A program made the translations under genes and the position numbers. Shown here one piece after another: positions 34,325 through 35,058 of a stretch of DNA of 35,058 nucleotides. The DNA is from JADJOY01 sp016713535 [NCBI: Deltaproteobacteria bacterium] (lineage in GTDB: Bacteria > JADJOY01): assembly GCA_016713535.1 (NCBI GenBank), contig JADJOY010000048.1, positions 1 through 35,058 on the forward strand, in the 5' to 3' direction. The notes beneath the pieces are model-generated. The model did no database searches and was not told the origin of the DNA. It worked only from the letters and a program-made list of their open reading frames with translations. Numbering within the stretch: position 1 is the stretch's first letter; every line of letters starts with the position of its first letter.

Positions 34325-35058
34325 TGCGCCCGTCCGCCGCGCCCGACCTCGACGAGCCCGCCGCCGCGACGTCCATCCGCGGGCGGCTGGTGGCGCGCGC
34401 CGACCTCACGCCCGGCGAGCGCCAGGCGATGCACGGCCTCCTCGCGAGCTACTTCGACGGTGTCGAAGCGCGGGTCTTCGAGCGCGACCTCGCCAACAAG
34501 AACTGGGTGATCCTGCTCGAGGACGAGAGCGGCGCGCTGCGCGGCTTCACCACCTTGCACCTCTACCGCGAGCGGTTCGAGGACGAGCCCATCACCGTGG
34601 TGTTCTCGGGTGACACCATCGTCGACAAGAGCGCCTGGAACACGCCCGCGCTGCACCGGAGCTGGATCGACGCCGTGAGCCGCCTCGCCCAGCGCGAGGG
34701 CGAAGGGCGCGTGTGGTGGTTCCTGATCGTGTCGGGCTTTCGCACCTACCGGCTGCTGCCGGTGTTCTTCCGCGAGTTCTATCCGCGCCACGACGCGCCC
34801 ACTCCCGGCGGCGTCCAGCGCCTCATGGATCACCTCGCCAGCGGCCGCTTCGGCGCCGAGTTCGACGCCGCCACCGGCATCGTCCGCTTCCGCGACGGCG
34901 CGCAGCGGCTCGACCCCGAGGTCGGCGAGATCACCAAGCGCGCGTCCGCAACCCGCACGTGCGCTTCTTCACCGAGCGTAACCTGGGTCACGAAGCAGGC
35001 GACGAGATGGTGTGCTTGTGCGAGATTTCGGAGCACAACCTGACCGCCGCCGGGCGCC
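34324..35058 (+). CDS. GNAT-fold-like protein of unknown function, 3' truncated, frame broken near 34938-34944
   Basis: This gene starts in the TGATG overlap with the radical SAM gene and runs off the window. Visible motifs include LTPGERQAMHGLLASYFDGV, DLANKNWVILLEDES, LRGFTTLHLYRERF and VWWFLIVSGFRTYRLLP, a pattern compatible with an acetyltransferase-like fold but without a clear acetyl-CoA loop. After EITKR the frame changes by one base; the sensible continuation is VRNPHVRFFTERNLGHEAGDE followed by MVCLCEISEHNLTAAGR to the window edge. Constant coupling to the radical SAM protein would suggest joint modification of a lipid or other metabolite. I do not recognise a named family with certainty. 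Confidence 0.65.

Noticed and set aside
2013-34944. Programmed ribosomal frameshifting as a shared system
   Set aside because: The break sites share no slippery heptamer or common downstream structure, the shifts go in both directions, and single missing bases repair several exactly.

Overview
The window is very GC-rich (roughly 70% by eye), densely coded and without tRNA, rRNA, transposase, phage or CRISPR signals. It reads as chromosomal catabolic DNA of an uncultured high-GC bacterium. The richness in CaiB/BaiF CoA-transferases, crotonases, SCP-x-like thiolases and amidohydrolases, and the structured intergenic repeats, would suit a soil or groundwater lineage such as Binatota or Myxococcota. 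That placement is inference, not something the sequence proves.

Region 1 (1-18634, + strand) is one long catabolic gene cluster. It opens with the end of a CoxG-like protein. Next comes an ATP-dependent ketone carboxylase of the acetone/acetophenone carboxylase type (alpha/HyuA, beta/HyuB and a zinc-ribbon gamma subunit), then three class III CoA-transferases, a DsrE-like protein and a crotonase of the MenB/BadI ring-forming/ring-opening branch. After these lie a three-subunit molybdenum hydroxylase (CoxM, CoxS, CoxL-like), an amidohydrolase, an SCP-x-type thiolase homologue without the usual cysteine, its DUF35 partner, and a classical enoyl-CoA hydratase. My reading is that a ketone, possibly cyclic, is carboxylated next to the carbonyl, the beta-keto acid is moved onto CoA, and the ring or C-C bond is opened hydrolytically before beta-oxidation.

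Region 2 (18635-21390) holds a strong intrinsic terminator, a TerC-family membrane protein and a membrane-anchored GGDEF diguanylate cyclase, followed by a short AT-richer gap.

Region 3 (21391-30525) holds two fused two-domain CaiB proteins on opposite strands, a DUF4136 lipoprotein, and a translationally coupled minus-strand trio (an unusual CaiB-like protein, an amidohydrolase and a methyltransferase).

Region 4 (30526-35058) holds a nested palindromic element, an SDR oxidoreductase behind a perfect 18-bp operator-like palindrome, an acetyltransferase-like protein, a B12-binding-type radical SAM protein, and a coupled GNAT-like gene running off the end.

About half the genes carry a reading-frame break although the protein on both sides is well preserved. 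Most can be repaired by one or two missing bases in G/C tracts, so I treat them as probable assembly indels and annotate the full gene spans. The intergenic gaps of the first cluster carry two families of palindromic repeats, one with paired compensatory changes that preserve its hairpin.
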